DNA of 64,000 bases, from contig CP036352.1 of the NCBI GenBank assembly GCA_007753915.1, positions 3,163,306 through 3,227,305 of the forward strand, written 5' to 3'. Shown in pieces: positions 29,083 through 37,536 of the stretch. A program made the translations under genes and the position numbers. The DNA is from Phycisphaerae bacterium RAS2. Lineage in GTDB: Bacteria > Planctomycetota > Phycisphaerae > UBA1845 > UTPLA1. Each line of letters starts with the position of its first letter. Within the stretch, counting starts at the first letter, position 1. Below the pieces are notes generated by a model. It did no database searches. It was not told the DNA's origin and saw only the letters and a program-made list of their open reading frames with translations.

Positions 29083-30633
29083 ATGCTGACGCCCTACACC
29101 CCAGAGCCCTACGTGAACTTCTCCGAATCCGGCCCGCGGCAAGCGATGCTGGACGCCCTCAAGCTCGTCGAATCGCAGTTGGGGCGGACGTATCCCCTTC
29201 GGATCGGCGGCAAGAAAATCGAGACCGCCGGCACGATCGACTCAACCAGCCCCGGGAACTCTGCTCAAGTTGTCGGGCGCGTGGGCAAGGCCGATGCCGA
29301 AGCCGCGAAGGCTGCCATTGCCGCAGCCGAGACCGCATTCAAATCGTGGTCGCGCACGCCGGCGGAAGTGCGGGCGCGTTACCTGCTTCGGGCCGCCGCG
29401 ATCATTCGCCGCCGGATCTACGAGTTCTCCGCGTGGATGTGCTACGAAGAGTCCAAATCGTGGATCGAGGCCTATGCGGACACCGCCGAGTGCATCGACT
29501 TCCTCGAATTCTACGCCCGCGAGGCGATGCGGCTGGGCGGCAGCCATCCGACGACGCCGTTCGCGGGGGAAGAAAATGAGGTTCGCTACATCCCGCTGGG
29601 CGTCGGCGTGGTGATCCCGCCGTGGAACTTTCCGCTGGCAATCATGGCGGGCATGACCAGCGCCGCGATCGTCGCAGGCAATACAGTTGTCTTGAAGCCG
29701 GCCAGCACGGCCCCCGTCATCGCCGCGAAGTTCATCGAAGTGCTGGAAGAGATCATGCTGCCTCCGGGTGTGGTCAACTTCTGCCCCGGCCCCGGCGGCG
29801 CGGTCGGCGATGTGCTGGTCGATCATCCGCGCACGCGCTTCATCGCCTTCACCGGCTCGCGCGACGTGGGCCTGCGCATCTTCGAGCGCGCCGCGAAGGT
29901 GCAACCCGGCCAGATCTGGCTCAAGCGCACGATGCTTGAGATGGGCGGCAAAGATGCGATCGTCGTAACGGAATCGGCCGACCTCGATGCAGCGGCTTCG
30001 GGCGTCGTCGCTGCCGCGTTCGGATTCCAGGGGCAGAAGTGTTCGGCATGCAGTCGCCTGATCGTGGACGAGAAAGTGCACGATGCGCTGGTGGAAAAAG
30101 TTGTCGCCGGCGCGAAGAAACTGACGGTCGGCAACACGACCACGCCGGAAAACTACTTCATGGGCGCGGTCATCGACAAACCGGCCTACGACAAGATTCA
30201 CGAGTACATCGGCATCGGCAGGAAAGAGGGCACGCTGGCGTTGGGCGATGCGAACGTCCCGACTGGAGGGCACTACATCGCGCCGCACATCTTTACCGGC
30301 ATCGCTCCAACGGCGCGGCTGGCCCAGGAGGAGATCTTCGGACCGGTGCTGGCGGTCATCAAGGGCCGGGGCATCGACGAATTGCTGAATATCGCCAACA
30401 ACACCGAGTACGGCCTGACGGGCGGGATCTTTTCGAACGACCGCACTGAATTGGAACGGGCGCGACACGAGTTCCACGTCGGCAATTTGTATCTGAACCG
30501 CAAGTGCACCGGGGCCATCGTGGACGTGCAGCCCTTCGGCGGGTTTAACATGTCGGGCACGAACTCCAAGGCCGGCGGCCGGGATTACATTCAGCTCTTC
30601 ATGCAAGCGAAGAGCATTACTGAGAGGCTCTAA
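29083..30633 (+). CDS. pruA: 1-pyrroline-5-carboxylate dehydrogenase
   Basis: A 516-residue aldehyde dehydrogenase-fold enzyme oxidising glutamate-gamma-semialdehyde to glutamate with NAD in proline catabolism. Motifs are PPWNFPLAIM (cofactor site), FTGSRDVGLRI, EMGGKDAIVV (general-base Glu) and GQKCSACSR (catalytic Cys). The C-terminus GGFNMSGTNSKAGG matches the P5CDH subgroup. No proline dehydrogenase is present in the window. Confidence 0.9.
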   Translation: MLTPYTPEPYVNFSESGPRQAMLDALKLVESQLGRTYPLRIGGKKIETAGTIDSTSPGNSAQVVGRVGKADAEAAKAAIAAAETAFKSWSRTPAEVRARYLLRAAAIIRRRIYEFSAWMCYEESKSWIEAYADTAECIDFLEFYAREAMRLGGSHPTTPFAGEENEVRYIPLGVGVVIPPWNFPLAIMAGMTSAAIVAGNTVVLKPASTAPVIAAKFIEVLEEIMLPPGVVNFCPGPGGAVGDVLVDHPRTRFIAFTGSRDVGLRIFERAAKVQPGQIWLKRTMLEMGGKDAIVVTESADLDAAASGVVAAAFGFQGQKCSACSRLIVDEKVHDALVEKVVAGAKKLTVGNTTTPENYFMGAVIDKPAYDKIHEYIGIGRKEGTLALGDANVPTGGHYIAPHIFTGIAPTARLAQEEIFGPVLAVIKGRGIDELLNIANNTEYGLTGGIFSNDRTELERARHEFHVGNLYLNRKCTGAIVDVQPFGGFNMSGTNSKAGGRDYIQLFMQAKSITERL

Positions 30634-30654
30634 GTCCGACGGGTGCGTTCGCGA

Positions 30655-30660
30655 TATAAT
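30655..30660 (+). promoter_or_regulatory. Candidate -10 element of the Uma2-family gene
   Basis: TATAAT 67 bases before the ATG at 30727, without a good -35. Confidence 0.3.
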
Positions 30661-30726
30661 GTGTTGATCGGCCAGCTCATCGGGTCAGCGGTCGATGAGC
30701 GGCAGACTGTATCAAGGTGCGGCACG

Positions 30727-31338
30727 ATGGCGATTCAACCAATCGAACTTGACACAGACTATTCGGGTGTGGCCCAGTTCAGCGGCTTGCGGTTGAGCGT
30801 AGACGAATTTCTTGAACTCCCCGATGATGGCTGCAAGTACGAACTGCTCGATGGAGTCGTTTTCATGTCGCCAAGGCCCACGCCCGCTCACCAGAAGACA
30901 GCAATGGGTATTCTGTTGCAACTTGGAAACTATCTTCAACAGAATCCCGTTGGCGAGGCATTTTTCGAGGTTGATGTTCACCTTGGCGCGAAAGACGGCG
31001 GTGGTGAGCTAGTTTATGTTCCGGATATTCTCTTCATCCGCGCCGAGCGAGTGAAGGCCATGCGCGACCTGATCACCGGCGCGCCGGACCTCGTCGTCGA
31101 GGTCGTCTCGCGCGGCTCGCGGCGGATGGACACCATCACCAAGCGCGATGACTACGAACATTTTGGCGTCGGCGAATACTGGATCGTCGATCCGGCGCGG
31201 GAGTTGATCACCTTCCTGCGACTTGTCGACGGCAAACTGGTAGAAGTTACGCCGACCGGTGATACCTTTACCAGCACGGCCGTCCCGGGCTTCACGCTGA
31301 ACGTCGCCGCAGTGCGCGAGACCTTCAAGCCGTGGTAA
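30727..31338 (+). CDS. Uma2-family (DUF820) nuclease-fold protein
   Basis: A 203-residue PD-(D/E)XK-fold protein. The conserved blocks are present: KYELLDGVVFMSPRPTPAH, then VPDILFI, PDLVVEVVS and KRDDYEHFGVGEYWIVDP. Uma2 proteins are frequent in cyanobacteria and planctomycetes, and their substrate is not established. The ATG at 30727 lies where the family usually starts. Confidence 0.8.
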   Translation: MAIQPIELDTDYSGVAQFSGLRLSVDEFLELPDDGCKYELLDGVVFMSPRPTPAHQKTAMGILLQLGNYLQQNPVGEAFFEVDVHLGAKDGGGELVYVPDILFIRAERVKAMRDLITGAPDLVVEVVSRGSRRMDTITKRDDYEHFGVGEYWIVDPARELITFLRLVDGKLVEVTPTGDTFTSTAVPGFTLNVAAVRETFKPW

Positions 31339-31415
31339 AGTCGCCCATCAGCCAACCGCCTGGATACCTTTAGGTAGGATTCATGGCGCTGTCACCGTGG
31401 TACGGCAGCCCCAGA

Positions 31416-31979
31416 TTATTCCAAACCTTCGGGCATCGCCTGACGCTTTTTGGCCAGCTTTCGTTCCTTGTTCCGCATGTACAAAACGAAGGCACTGACA
31501 AGCACAAACAAAGGAAGCACGTCGAGTACGGCTTCGATGCATTTTGAAATCAGATCATCCTCAATACTACCCAGTTCAATGCTCCGCTTTCGATCTTCAT
31601 CAGGGTAATAGATTTCCTTTCCAGACGTGCGATCAAGTAGTACGCGCGCTCCGAAAACACGAAAGACATTCCAGCCTTCCAACTCGGGCCCGACGAGGTA
31701 ATACCTCGTGCCGTCCTCGCGGTGTTTGATTTTGTGTCGATTGACGATCGTGTAACCCAGGCCAACATACTCCCTACTGCCGCCATCCAGCAGCCGTGCG
31801 AATGGAAGTGAAAGACGTGGCCTGCCCGTCCGCTTGGCCAATTCGAAGTCCAGATTACCAAGTAAGACAGCTACGAATACGGCACACACGTAGTACTTAA
31901 CAAATCGGACCAGCACAGGCTTCGTTGTGTTTGCTTTAGCTACTCTCGATGGAGATTCTTGACTTGCTTGGGGCAACAT
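31416..31979 (-). CDS. Small membrane protein of unknown function, low GC
   Basis: 187 residues. One N-terminal helix (KYYVCAVFVAVLLGNLDF) and one C-terminal helix (EAVLDVLPLFVLVSAFVLYM) enclose a ~100-residue soluble segment containing GYTIVNRHKIKHREDGTRYYLVG. It ends in a Lys/Arg-rich tail. The base composition is visibly more AT-rich than the flanking genes, suggesting recent acquisition. No family was recognised. Confidence 0.55.
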   Translation of the reverse strand: MLPQASQESPSRVAKANTTKPVLVRFVKYYVCAVFVAVLLGNLDFELAKRTGRPRLSLPFARLLDGGSREYVGLGYTIVNRHKIKHREDGTRYYLVGPELEGWNVFRVFGARVLLDRTSGKEIYYPDEDRKRSIELGSIEDDLISKCIEAVLDVLPLFVLVSAFVLYMRNKERKLAKKRQAMPEGLE

Positions 31980-32074
31980 CGCTACAGAGACTCCGTCTTC
32001 TGAATCGGATCAAGAAACAAGTAAATCAATCAACAGTCTATGCTCAATTGAAGCACTTGAATACTTCCGTCAAT

Positions 32075-33025
32075 CTATTTCTTGAAGCGAAGAACCTGGA
32101 CCCCCGCGATGTTCGGATGCCGCGCGAGGTAATCCATCAACGGTAGTTCCTGCACGGCCGGCTCGCCGGAGTGCAGCAGCATCACCGTGCCGTTGGCGTC
32201 GTGGGTGATGAGGCCCATGTGGCCGACGAAAGGCGACTTCTTGTTCTTGACGAATTCGATCACGTCGGCGTCCTTCAGCCGGTGCAGGATCGAGTCGATA
32301 CCGGCACGCGGCGTGTATCGAACAATAAAATATTGAACGGCCCAATCCGGCGATTCGGGTGTGGCGGCCGGTCGCGTAGCCGCCACGACTGCGAAGAATT
32401 TCTCGTTGTCTTCCCACGATGGTACACTTCGCGCAGTCGCCTCGTCGAGCGTCAGGCCAAATCTAGCAAAAAAGGCCAGGCGATTGATCCGTAGCTTGTA
32501 TGACTCCGAATCCTTTTTTCCCGTGAGGCGCTCGGGTCGAAATAACCACGCGTTATTCACGTTCCAATCCGCCTCGGTGAAATGGTTGCGCGTGAGCATG
32601 CCGATCTTACCGTCGCGATAGCGGATGCGCCTTAGCGTGTCGAGGAAATCCGCCTTGTCGCGCGACAGGGCCATGGCCCACGTCTGCTCGACAAACGTCA
32701 CACAGTCGCTCGCTGTCAGGCAGTAGAGCGGATCGGGGTCGTACGGCTCCAGCCCGCCCTCGCCCAGCGGACCGAGCCGATAGGGCTGGCCAATCGTGCG
32801 GCGGCCGACTTCCACGACGCGCCGGCGCACATCCGGCTCGCGCGCATGCAGGTCGCTCAAGTAAGCTTCGAGATCGGCATCGGAGAATTGATGGAGCGGC
32901 TTATCGCCATAGGCGGGCGGCGATTCCGCGCCGGGCTGCTGACAAGCGCCGCCTAAAACAGACGTCAGTAGAATCGCCTGCGCGAGCGTGCGACCGGACA
33001 ATCTCGAAAAAATGCGAAGGTCCAT
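32075..33025 (-). CDS. DUF1460 lipoprotein (NlpC/P60-like putative amidase)
   Basis: A 316-residue protein with a lipoprotein signal (LLTSVLGGAC, Cys near residue 28). The DUF1460 domain contains the candidate catalytic Cys in SDCVTFVEQTWAMAL and His in VGHMGLITHD, plus RIRYRDGKIGMLTRNHF. Members of this family are linked to cell-wall peptide or N-acetylmuramoyl-L-alanine amide cleavage. The frame continues open to 33760, but the upstream part lies antisense to the basic protein gene. The ATG at 33025 is the reasonable start. Confidence 0.8.
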   Translation of the reverse strand: MDLRIFSRLSGRTLAQAILLTSVLGGACQQPGAESPPAYGDKPLHQFSDADLEAYLSDLHAREPDVRRRVVEVGRRTIGQPYRLGPLGEGGLEPYDPDPLYCLTASDCVTFVEQTWAMALSRDKADFLDTLRRIRYRDGKIGMLTRNHFTEADWNVNNAWLFRPERLTGKKDSESYKLRINRLAFFARFGLTLDEATARSVPSWEDNEKFFAVVAATRPAATPESPDWAVQYFIVRYTPRAGIDSILHRLKDADVIEFVKNKKSPFVGHMGLITHDANGTVMLLHSGEPAVQELPLMDYLARHPNIAGVQVLRFKK

Positions 33026-33229
33026 CACGAATTGATCCGACGCCCAGGTGACGCGCAAACTCTTTCGCCCCAGCGACTTATGGCCGCTCCGCCGATAACG
33101 CCGCCCGCGCGCCCTCTCGGTTATTTCGCAGCATAACTTAACTTGCCTGCTTTTCCAGCCGACCAGCACGACAACAGGCCCCGGTACTGGACCAGGGGCC
33201 GACGCAAGACTCTTGTGAGGACTGGACAC

Positions 33230-33634
33230 ATGACTTTTACGAAGAGCAACAAGTCGGCCTTTAAGGCCCAGATCGTCCGAAAGCAGAAGGCGTTCAACCG
33301 ACTGGTCAAGCGGTTCAAGGCCTGCACGAACCCGACCGAGCGACGGTTCATCAAGAATGAAGCCGCTCGAATCTGCAAGGCGCTGGTCAAGTATGCCCGG
33401 CAGTGGAAGAAGCTCGGTTTCGGCGGGAACAAGTGGATCTGCACCAACTTCAAGATGGGCCGCTTCACGAGCGTCAAGACCTCGACGCGCCGCGCCCGGA
33501 AGAGCTACGCTCGCAAGAGCTATGCCCGCAAGTCGCGCCGGACCGTCTCGAAGCGCAGCCGCGTCAGCAAGAGCTGGGCGAAGCGCCGGACGACCCGCAC
33601 GCGCAACACGCGCCGCTCGCGCGTGGCGTGGTAA
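33230..33634 (+). CDS. Highly basic Lys/Arg-rich protein, histone H1-like
   Basis: 134 residues. Residues 1-85 have an ordered, mixed helical look (KAFNRLVKRFKACTNPTERR, then WKKLGFGGNKWICTNF). The last ~50 residues are almost entirely Arg, Lys, Ser and Thr, with a direct repeat ARKSYARKSYARKS followed by many R-x-R pairs. Net charge is extremely positive. A nucleoid-binding or RNA-binding role is inferred from composition alone. GAGG lies 9 bases before the ATG, and a strong terminator follows at 33705, so it is a single-gene transcript. Confidence 0.75.
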   Translation: MTFTKSNKSAFKAQIVRKQKAFNRLVKRFKACTNPTERRFIKNEAARICKALVKYARQWKKLGFGGNKWICTNFKMGRFTSVKTSTRRARKSYARKSYARKSRRTVSKRSRVSKSWAKRRTTRTRNTRRSRVAW

Positions 33635-33704
33635 CTCGCAATCAACGCTCGCCATCGTCCGGCAGCCCCAGCGGCAACCGGCGATGATGAGCACAGGCTG
33701 ATAC

Positions 33705-33748
33705 ACACCGGGCCTCGGCGAACTCCCGCTCGAGGCTCGGTGTTTTTT
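33705..33748 (+). terminator. Rho-independent terminator of the basic-protein gene
   Basis: ACACCGGGCCTCG and CGAGGCTCGGTGT pair around a short loop and are followed by seven T. It lies 70 bases past the stop codon at 33634. Confidence 0.85.
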
Positions 33749-33800
33749 TGCGCGCGACACGGATCAGACATTGAGCCGAGAGTTGATGATGTCGCCGTCG

Positions 33801-34037
33801 AGTCTTGTAGGGTGGGTCAGCCGCATCGACCCACCTTTTGGCGAGCGGGCGGCCACCTCACAAATCCACTGATCGGATGCTTTACGGCGCGATCGTATCG
33901 GCGCGAACCGAGATACAGCAACCCGTCGCATTGAATTCGTGCTGGCCGCCAGAGTACAATGCAAGGCGATGAGTCTGCAACGGCGGTTGGACAATGAGAG
34001 CTACGCGGCTGCAAAGGCGACAGGCTCGAGAAAAAGA
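33801..34037. repeat. Repeat A, copy 1
   Basis: About 237 bp matching 34884-35120 without gaps and with roughly 15 mismatches by eye. It opens with a hairpin (GGGTGGGTC / GACCCACC). Near its end both copies keep an open plus-strand stretch starting ATGAGT that would encode SLQR(R/W)LDNESYAA. Whether that stretch is translated is not known. Confidence 0.85.
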
Positions 34038-34042
34038 GCTGC

Positions 34043-34076
34043 GACCCCTTTCCTTATCCGACCCCTTTCCTTATCC
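34043..34076. repeat. 17-bp tandem duplication
   Basis: GACCCCTTTCCTTATCC occurs twice back to back, directly after repeat A copy 1. The second A copy lacks this duplication. Confidence 0.85.
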
Positions 34077-34245
34077 CATTTTACGAGGGATGCAGGAACT
34101 TGTGTTGGAATGTAAATGCAGCGCTCAAGGGAGCGTACGACAAAGCCAATATTGACGCTCCTGATCAATGGACAGTCTACGACGAAATGGAGCTCTATCA
34201 ATGCCTGCACAGCAAAAGCCGAAGTAATGACGGAGATTGACACCT

Positions 34246-34740
34246 ATGCGGATTCAATCCCTCATGTGTCGCCTCGGGATACGACGAACGGCAGAATCGA
34301 AGCGAAGGAAGTTGTTGCGCCGACTGCTGGCAGTTCTGTCGACTACACTTATCATGATTTGGATTGTCAGTATGATGGCGCGGATTAGTATTCACGGGGC
34401 AAACGCTTCGGCTTGGGCTCATCGCGGATGCATCTCCTTTGCATATGGAGACGCGATATCGTCCTCCTTTGAGTGTTCTTATAACCCACGAGTACTTGGC
34501 GTTGGATATGGACTTGTCCGGCCCATTCTCCCCTACAAAGACGCGACAACACAACTCTGGTTGGCCAAGATGCCGGTTTGGCTTGCTCTCTTGGTAACGG
34601 GCCTACCAACGCTTGTACTATGTATTTTCAAAGCTGAAACGCCAGACACTCATCATTGCGTCTGTGGATACAATCTCTTTGCAAATGTGTCGGAGCGTTG
34701 TCCTGAATGTGGCAGGCCTGCGACAACCGCAACCGGCTGA
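34246..34740 (+). CDS. Membrane protein with C-terminal zinc ribbon (module 1)
   Basis: 164 residues. Two hydrophobic helices (LLAVLSTTLIMIWIVSMMA near residue 30 and VWLALLVTGLPTLVLCIF near 115) are followed by a four-Cys zinc ribbon: CVCGYNLFANVSERCPECG. The ATG at 34246 is preceded by GGAG; the frame also holds a TTG at 34237. The protein and its flanks are more AT-rich than neighbouring genes. It sits between repeat A copy 1 and repeat B copy 1. The zinc-ribbon form is common in planctomycete membrane proteins of unknown role. Confidence 0.65.
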   Translation: MRIQSLMCRLGIRRTAESKRRKLLRRLLAVLSTTLIMIWIVSMMARISIHGANASAWAHRGCISFAYGDAISSSFECSYNPRVLGVGYGLVRPILPYKDATTQLWLAKMPVWLALLVTGLPTLVLCIFKAETPDTHHCVCGYNLFANVSERCPECGRPATTATG

Positions 34741-34748
34741 CGTCGATG

Positions 34749-34885
34749 GCGCGCGGGTCCACCAGAGCGGGGCCAGAATGTTGAAAGGTTCCCTTTCAAC
34801 TTCAAAACGAGATTTTGATCGATAATTGTGCGAGCGATTCGGATGGATGAGTCTTCATCGCAACCCCACCCTTTGCTTCGCAAAG
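34749..34885. repeat. Repeat B, copy 1
   Basis: 137 bp matching 35794-35930 with a single mismatch seen. It begins 8 bp past the stop of the module 1 gene and ends in a hairpin (CTTTGC TTC GCAAAG). Repeat A copy 2 follows directly. Confidence 0.9.
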
Positions 34886-35120
34886 TCTTGTAGGGTGGGT
34901 CAGCCGCATCGACCCACCTTTTAGCGAGCGGGCGGCCACCTCACAAATCCACAGATCGGATGCTATACGGCGCGATCGCATCGGCGCGAGTTGAGATACA
35001 GCAACCCGTCGCATTGAATTCGTGCCGGCCGCCGGAGTACAATTCAAGGCGATGAGTTTGCAACGGTGGTTGGACAATGAGAGCTACGCGGCTGAAAAGG
35101 CGACAGGCTCGAGAAAAATC
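34884..35120. repeat. Repeat A, copy 2
   Basis: The second copy of the ~237-bp element at 33801. It lies between repeat B copy 1 and the module 2 gene. Confidence 0.85.
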
Positions 35121-35165
35121 GCTGCGCCCCTTTTCTTGCCTAGTCTACATTGCCAAAGAACCTCA

Positions 35166-35786
35166 ATGAAACTAATTGGACTCACTGCTCTTTCAATCGC
35201 CTACATGGTCTTCGTGGTTGAGGTGGGGCTCAAATACCCGAGCATCGTATTAGTGACCTTGCTCAGCCTGACAATCTTCTCACTTGTTGCCGCGTTTTCA
35301 CGTGAATTTCGACGTTGGCGAATGGTAGTGTGGGTCAGGCTTGCGAGTGGAGTTGCTAGTCTCCTGCTTGTCTTGTTGTGGGTACTTAGTAATACCGCCC
35401 ATGTCTGCATCCCGTACTCTCCACGTGACGCCCTTGCTCTTGGTGACGGGTGCTTGTCCGCGATCTCGGGATTGTCTCCCGATGGAACACCGCTGGCGTC
35501 CTTCTTCCAGTGGCATATCAACACGCTATGGGTAGGGCAATTTGGATCATCTCAAATTATTTATGAATTTGGATATTCAGAAGCTGAATACGTCCCCACT
35601 GGGTCAATCACTCTTGGGATTCTACTTCCAACACTATTGCTTTGGTTGATTAGGCGTCGTGATATTCCTAGTTGGTGTTGCCAACAGTGCGAATACAATC
35701 TGACGTCCAACGTGTCAGGAAAGTGCCCGGAATGCGGAGCACACATATCGAAGAAAAAGGATTGCTCCATCACGGCGGTGGAGTGA
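35166..35786 (+). CDS. Membrane protein with C-terminal zinc ribbon (module 2)
   Basis: 206 residues from the ATG at 35166. There are four hydrophobic segments: LTALSIAYMVFVVEVGL, SIVLVTLLSLTIFSLVAAF, LASGVASLLLVLLWVLS, and ITLGILLPTLLLWLI near the C-terminus. A zinc ribbon follows (CCQQCEYNLTSNVSGKCPEC). The layout parallels the module 1 protein, though the sequences differ outside the ribbon. The frame stays open upstream into repeat A, so a longer form starting at 35022 or 35052 is conceivable. It is followed immediately by repeat B copy 2. Confidence 0.65.
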   Translation: MKLIGLTALSIAYMVFVVEVGLKYPSIVLVTLLSLTIFSLVAAFSREFRRWRMVVWVRLASGVASLLLVLLWVLSNTAHVCIPYSPRDALALGDGCLSAISGLSPDGTPLASFFQWHINTLWVGQFGSSQIIYEFGYSEAEYVPTGSITLGILLPTLLLWLIRRRDIPSWCCQQCEYNLTSNVSGKCPECGAHISKKKDCSITAVE

Positions 35787-35793
35787 CGGCGAC

Positions 35794-35930
35794 GCGCGCG
35801 GGTCCGCCAGAGCGGGGCCAGAATGTTGAAAGGTTCCCTTTCAACTTCAAAACGAGATTTTGATCGATAATTGTGCGAGCGATTCGGATGGATGAGTCTT
35901 CATCGCAACCCCACCCTTTGCTTCGCAAAG
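35794..35930. repeat. Repeat B, copy 2
   Basis: Nearly identical to 34749-34885. It lies between the module 2 gene and the broken Imm52-like gene. Confidence 0.9.
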
Positions 35931-35998
35931 GATGGGCCACGCGGCCGAGCACCCGGGTTATCTTTACGCCGCCCGTTGGCTAAACGAAAGGCTATTGC

Positions 35999-36688
35999 AT
36001 GAGCAAACTTGAACTTGGTGCTTTCTGGAGGCCACGGCGCGAATCGATTGAGCAATGCGCCGATCGCATGCAGGCATTTATGGAGGAATTGGTGCAATGT
36101 GACGAAGTCTTTGCATCTTGGTACCAGAAAGGGTGGTCGCGCAAGGATGCGCTCCGGCGGAAGGTTGACGTCCATGATAGGGGAGCGTTGCTAACGTTGC
36201 TGAACAAGGGGCGCAACAGACGGGATTACGGCGGGGAAGTAATCGAGGACCTGGGCTTTAGCGTGGGCTTATGGAACGGCGGCCCGGAGGAGAGAACGGC
36301 TGGGCTGATGATTCGCTGCGGGCTTTACTCCAAAGTATTCGGGTTGGGGGCCAACTCGGTCGTGCTTGGTTTCCCCGAAGAGTTGGGCGCACTGGCTGAC
36401 GCGTCCAAAACAAGCAGGGTTCTCGCGATCACGGCGCGATGCTGGGAGCCCGATTGGGCGGGAGTGTTCTCGGTCAAGGCAATGCAGACGAGCGACTAGA
36501 GTGGAGAGCCGGTCGTGGGTTGGATGGTCTACCTTCCGCGGAGAATCGAAAGGGTGCCGGCGCCATCAACCGTTGCGCAACTTGACAAAAGCGGCTCGCT
36601 CATCATTGTACAGCCCGACCCGCCATCCCTGGACAACCCAGAGGACCTTGAGAGAATCCGCCGAGTCGAAGAAATCGTGCGGCGATAA
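35999..36688 (+). pseudogene. Imm52-like immunity gene interrupted by an in-frame TAG
   Basis: Reading from the ATG at 35999 gives 166 residues up to TAG at 36497. The same frame then continues open for 62 more codons to TAA at 36688. The first part carries WRPRRESIEQCADRM and WYQKGWSRKDALRR, and the second part resumes with GEPVVGWMVYLPRR and SGSLIIVQPDPP, the order expected of a ~230-residue Imm52-type (PF15579) protein. The Imm52 family normally protects against polymorphic toxins. No toxin gene is seen nearby. A single substitution would restore the frame; readthrough or a working short form cannot be excluded. Confidence 0.65.
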
Positions 36689-36760
36689 CCGACGCGGCCG
36701 GTGCGCTCTTTGCTTAGATGCGTGAGCCTCGGCCAGACTGCGCGGGCCCGCCAAAGCAGC

Positions 36761-36854
36761 CGCGCGGGTTCGCCAGAGCGGGCCCGGAATGTTGAAGTTC
36801 CGCCTTTTCATCTTTGGAAGGAGATTTTGATCGATGAAAATGCGAACAATTCGG
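36761..36854. repeat. Repeat B, diverged partial copy 3
   Basis: CGCGCGGGTTCGCCAGAGCG with the following GAATGTTGAA, and later GAGATTTTGATCGAT, match the first part of repeat B with many changes. It lies 73 bases past the Imm52-like gene, so each of the three genes in this stretch is followed by a B element. The rest of 36689-36911 holds no gene. Confidence 0.7.
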
Positions 36855-36911
36855 CGCGGCTGCGAGCAAAACTATTGCAATATGCCATCCGCGCGACGTC
36901 ACTGCTCATCT

Positions 36912-37526
36912 CTACATTCCGTTCGCGCGCGTGCCGGCCAGTTGTTCGAGCAGCAGACCGATGGCCTGCTCAACGCTGGCGGGCGTGGCGTGGCCGGGGA
37001 TCTCCAGCGGCTTGAGCAGGGCAAAGCCGATGCCGGAGTGAATGAGCTGCCATGCAAGGCCGCTGGCGGAGACATCGCTGCGCACGAATCCCGCGCGTTG
37101 CGCACGGCGGAGGATGTTTGACAGGAATGTGGCATATTGTCCGTAGTGCCTTCGCAAAGCCGCCTGGATGACCGGCTCGTTGAACTCGACCTGGGCCGCG
37201 AAGAGCACGCGATAGAACTGGCGCGTTCGCGGGTCGGTGGTCGCCGGGTTCAATCGCAGGAGCACACGCAGTTGATCGATGGGCGACTTCAACGGGGCGA
37301 TCGCGCGCCGCCACGAGCGAATCACCTCGCGCCCGATGCGGTCGATCAGCGCGACGAAGAGATCGTGCTTGCTCTTGAAATGCTTGTACAACACCGGCTC
37401 GCTGACGTTGGCGGCGCGGGCGATTCGCGCGGTCGTCGTGCCCTGATAGCCGAACTCGGCGAAGCAGCCGATGGCCGATTCGAGCAGTTGATCGCGGCGG
37501 TGAACGGCCTTCATTCGGCGGGACAT
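36912..37526 (-). CDS. TetR-family transcriptional regulator
   Basis: A 204-residue protein. The N-terminal HTH is typical: RRDQLLESAIGCFAEFGYQG, then TARIARAANVSEPVLYKHFKSKHDLF. The C-terminal ligand-binding half has a TetR_C-like layout with GLAWQLIHSGIGFALL. It is probably a repressor controlled by a small ligand. It lies downstream of, and on the same strand as, the lipoprotein hydrolase gene (10 bp apart), so it may be co-transcribed with it. Confidence 0.88.
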   Translation of the reverse strand: MSRRMKAVHRRDQLLESAIGCFAEFGYQGTTTARIARAANVSEPVLYKHFKSKHDLFVALIDRIGREVIRSWRRAIAPLKSPIDQLRVLLRLNPATTDPRTRQFYRVLFAAQVEFNEPVIQAALRRHYGQYATFLSNILRRAQRAGFVRSDVSASGLAWQLIHSGIGFALLKPLEIPGHATPASVEQAIGLLLEQLAGTRANGM

Positions 37527-37536
37527 GGGGCCGATT

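Noticed and set aside
33026-33760. Upstream extension of the DUF1460 frame
   Set aside because: It runs antisense through the basic-protein gene, and the lipoprotein signal begins at the ATG at 33025.
33764-35077. Conserved minus-strand frames inside both A repeats
   Set aside because: They are alike because the DNA repeats are alike. The changes between copies show no clear preference for silent positions, so coding is not supported.
33801-36854. Integron with attC sites
   Set aside because: No integrase is present and the A and B repeats lack the paired R/L core-site layout of attC.
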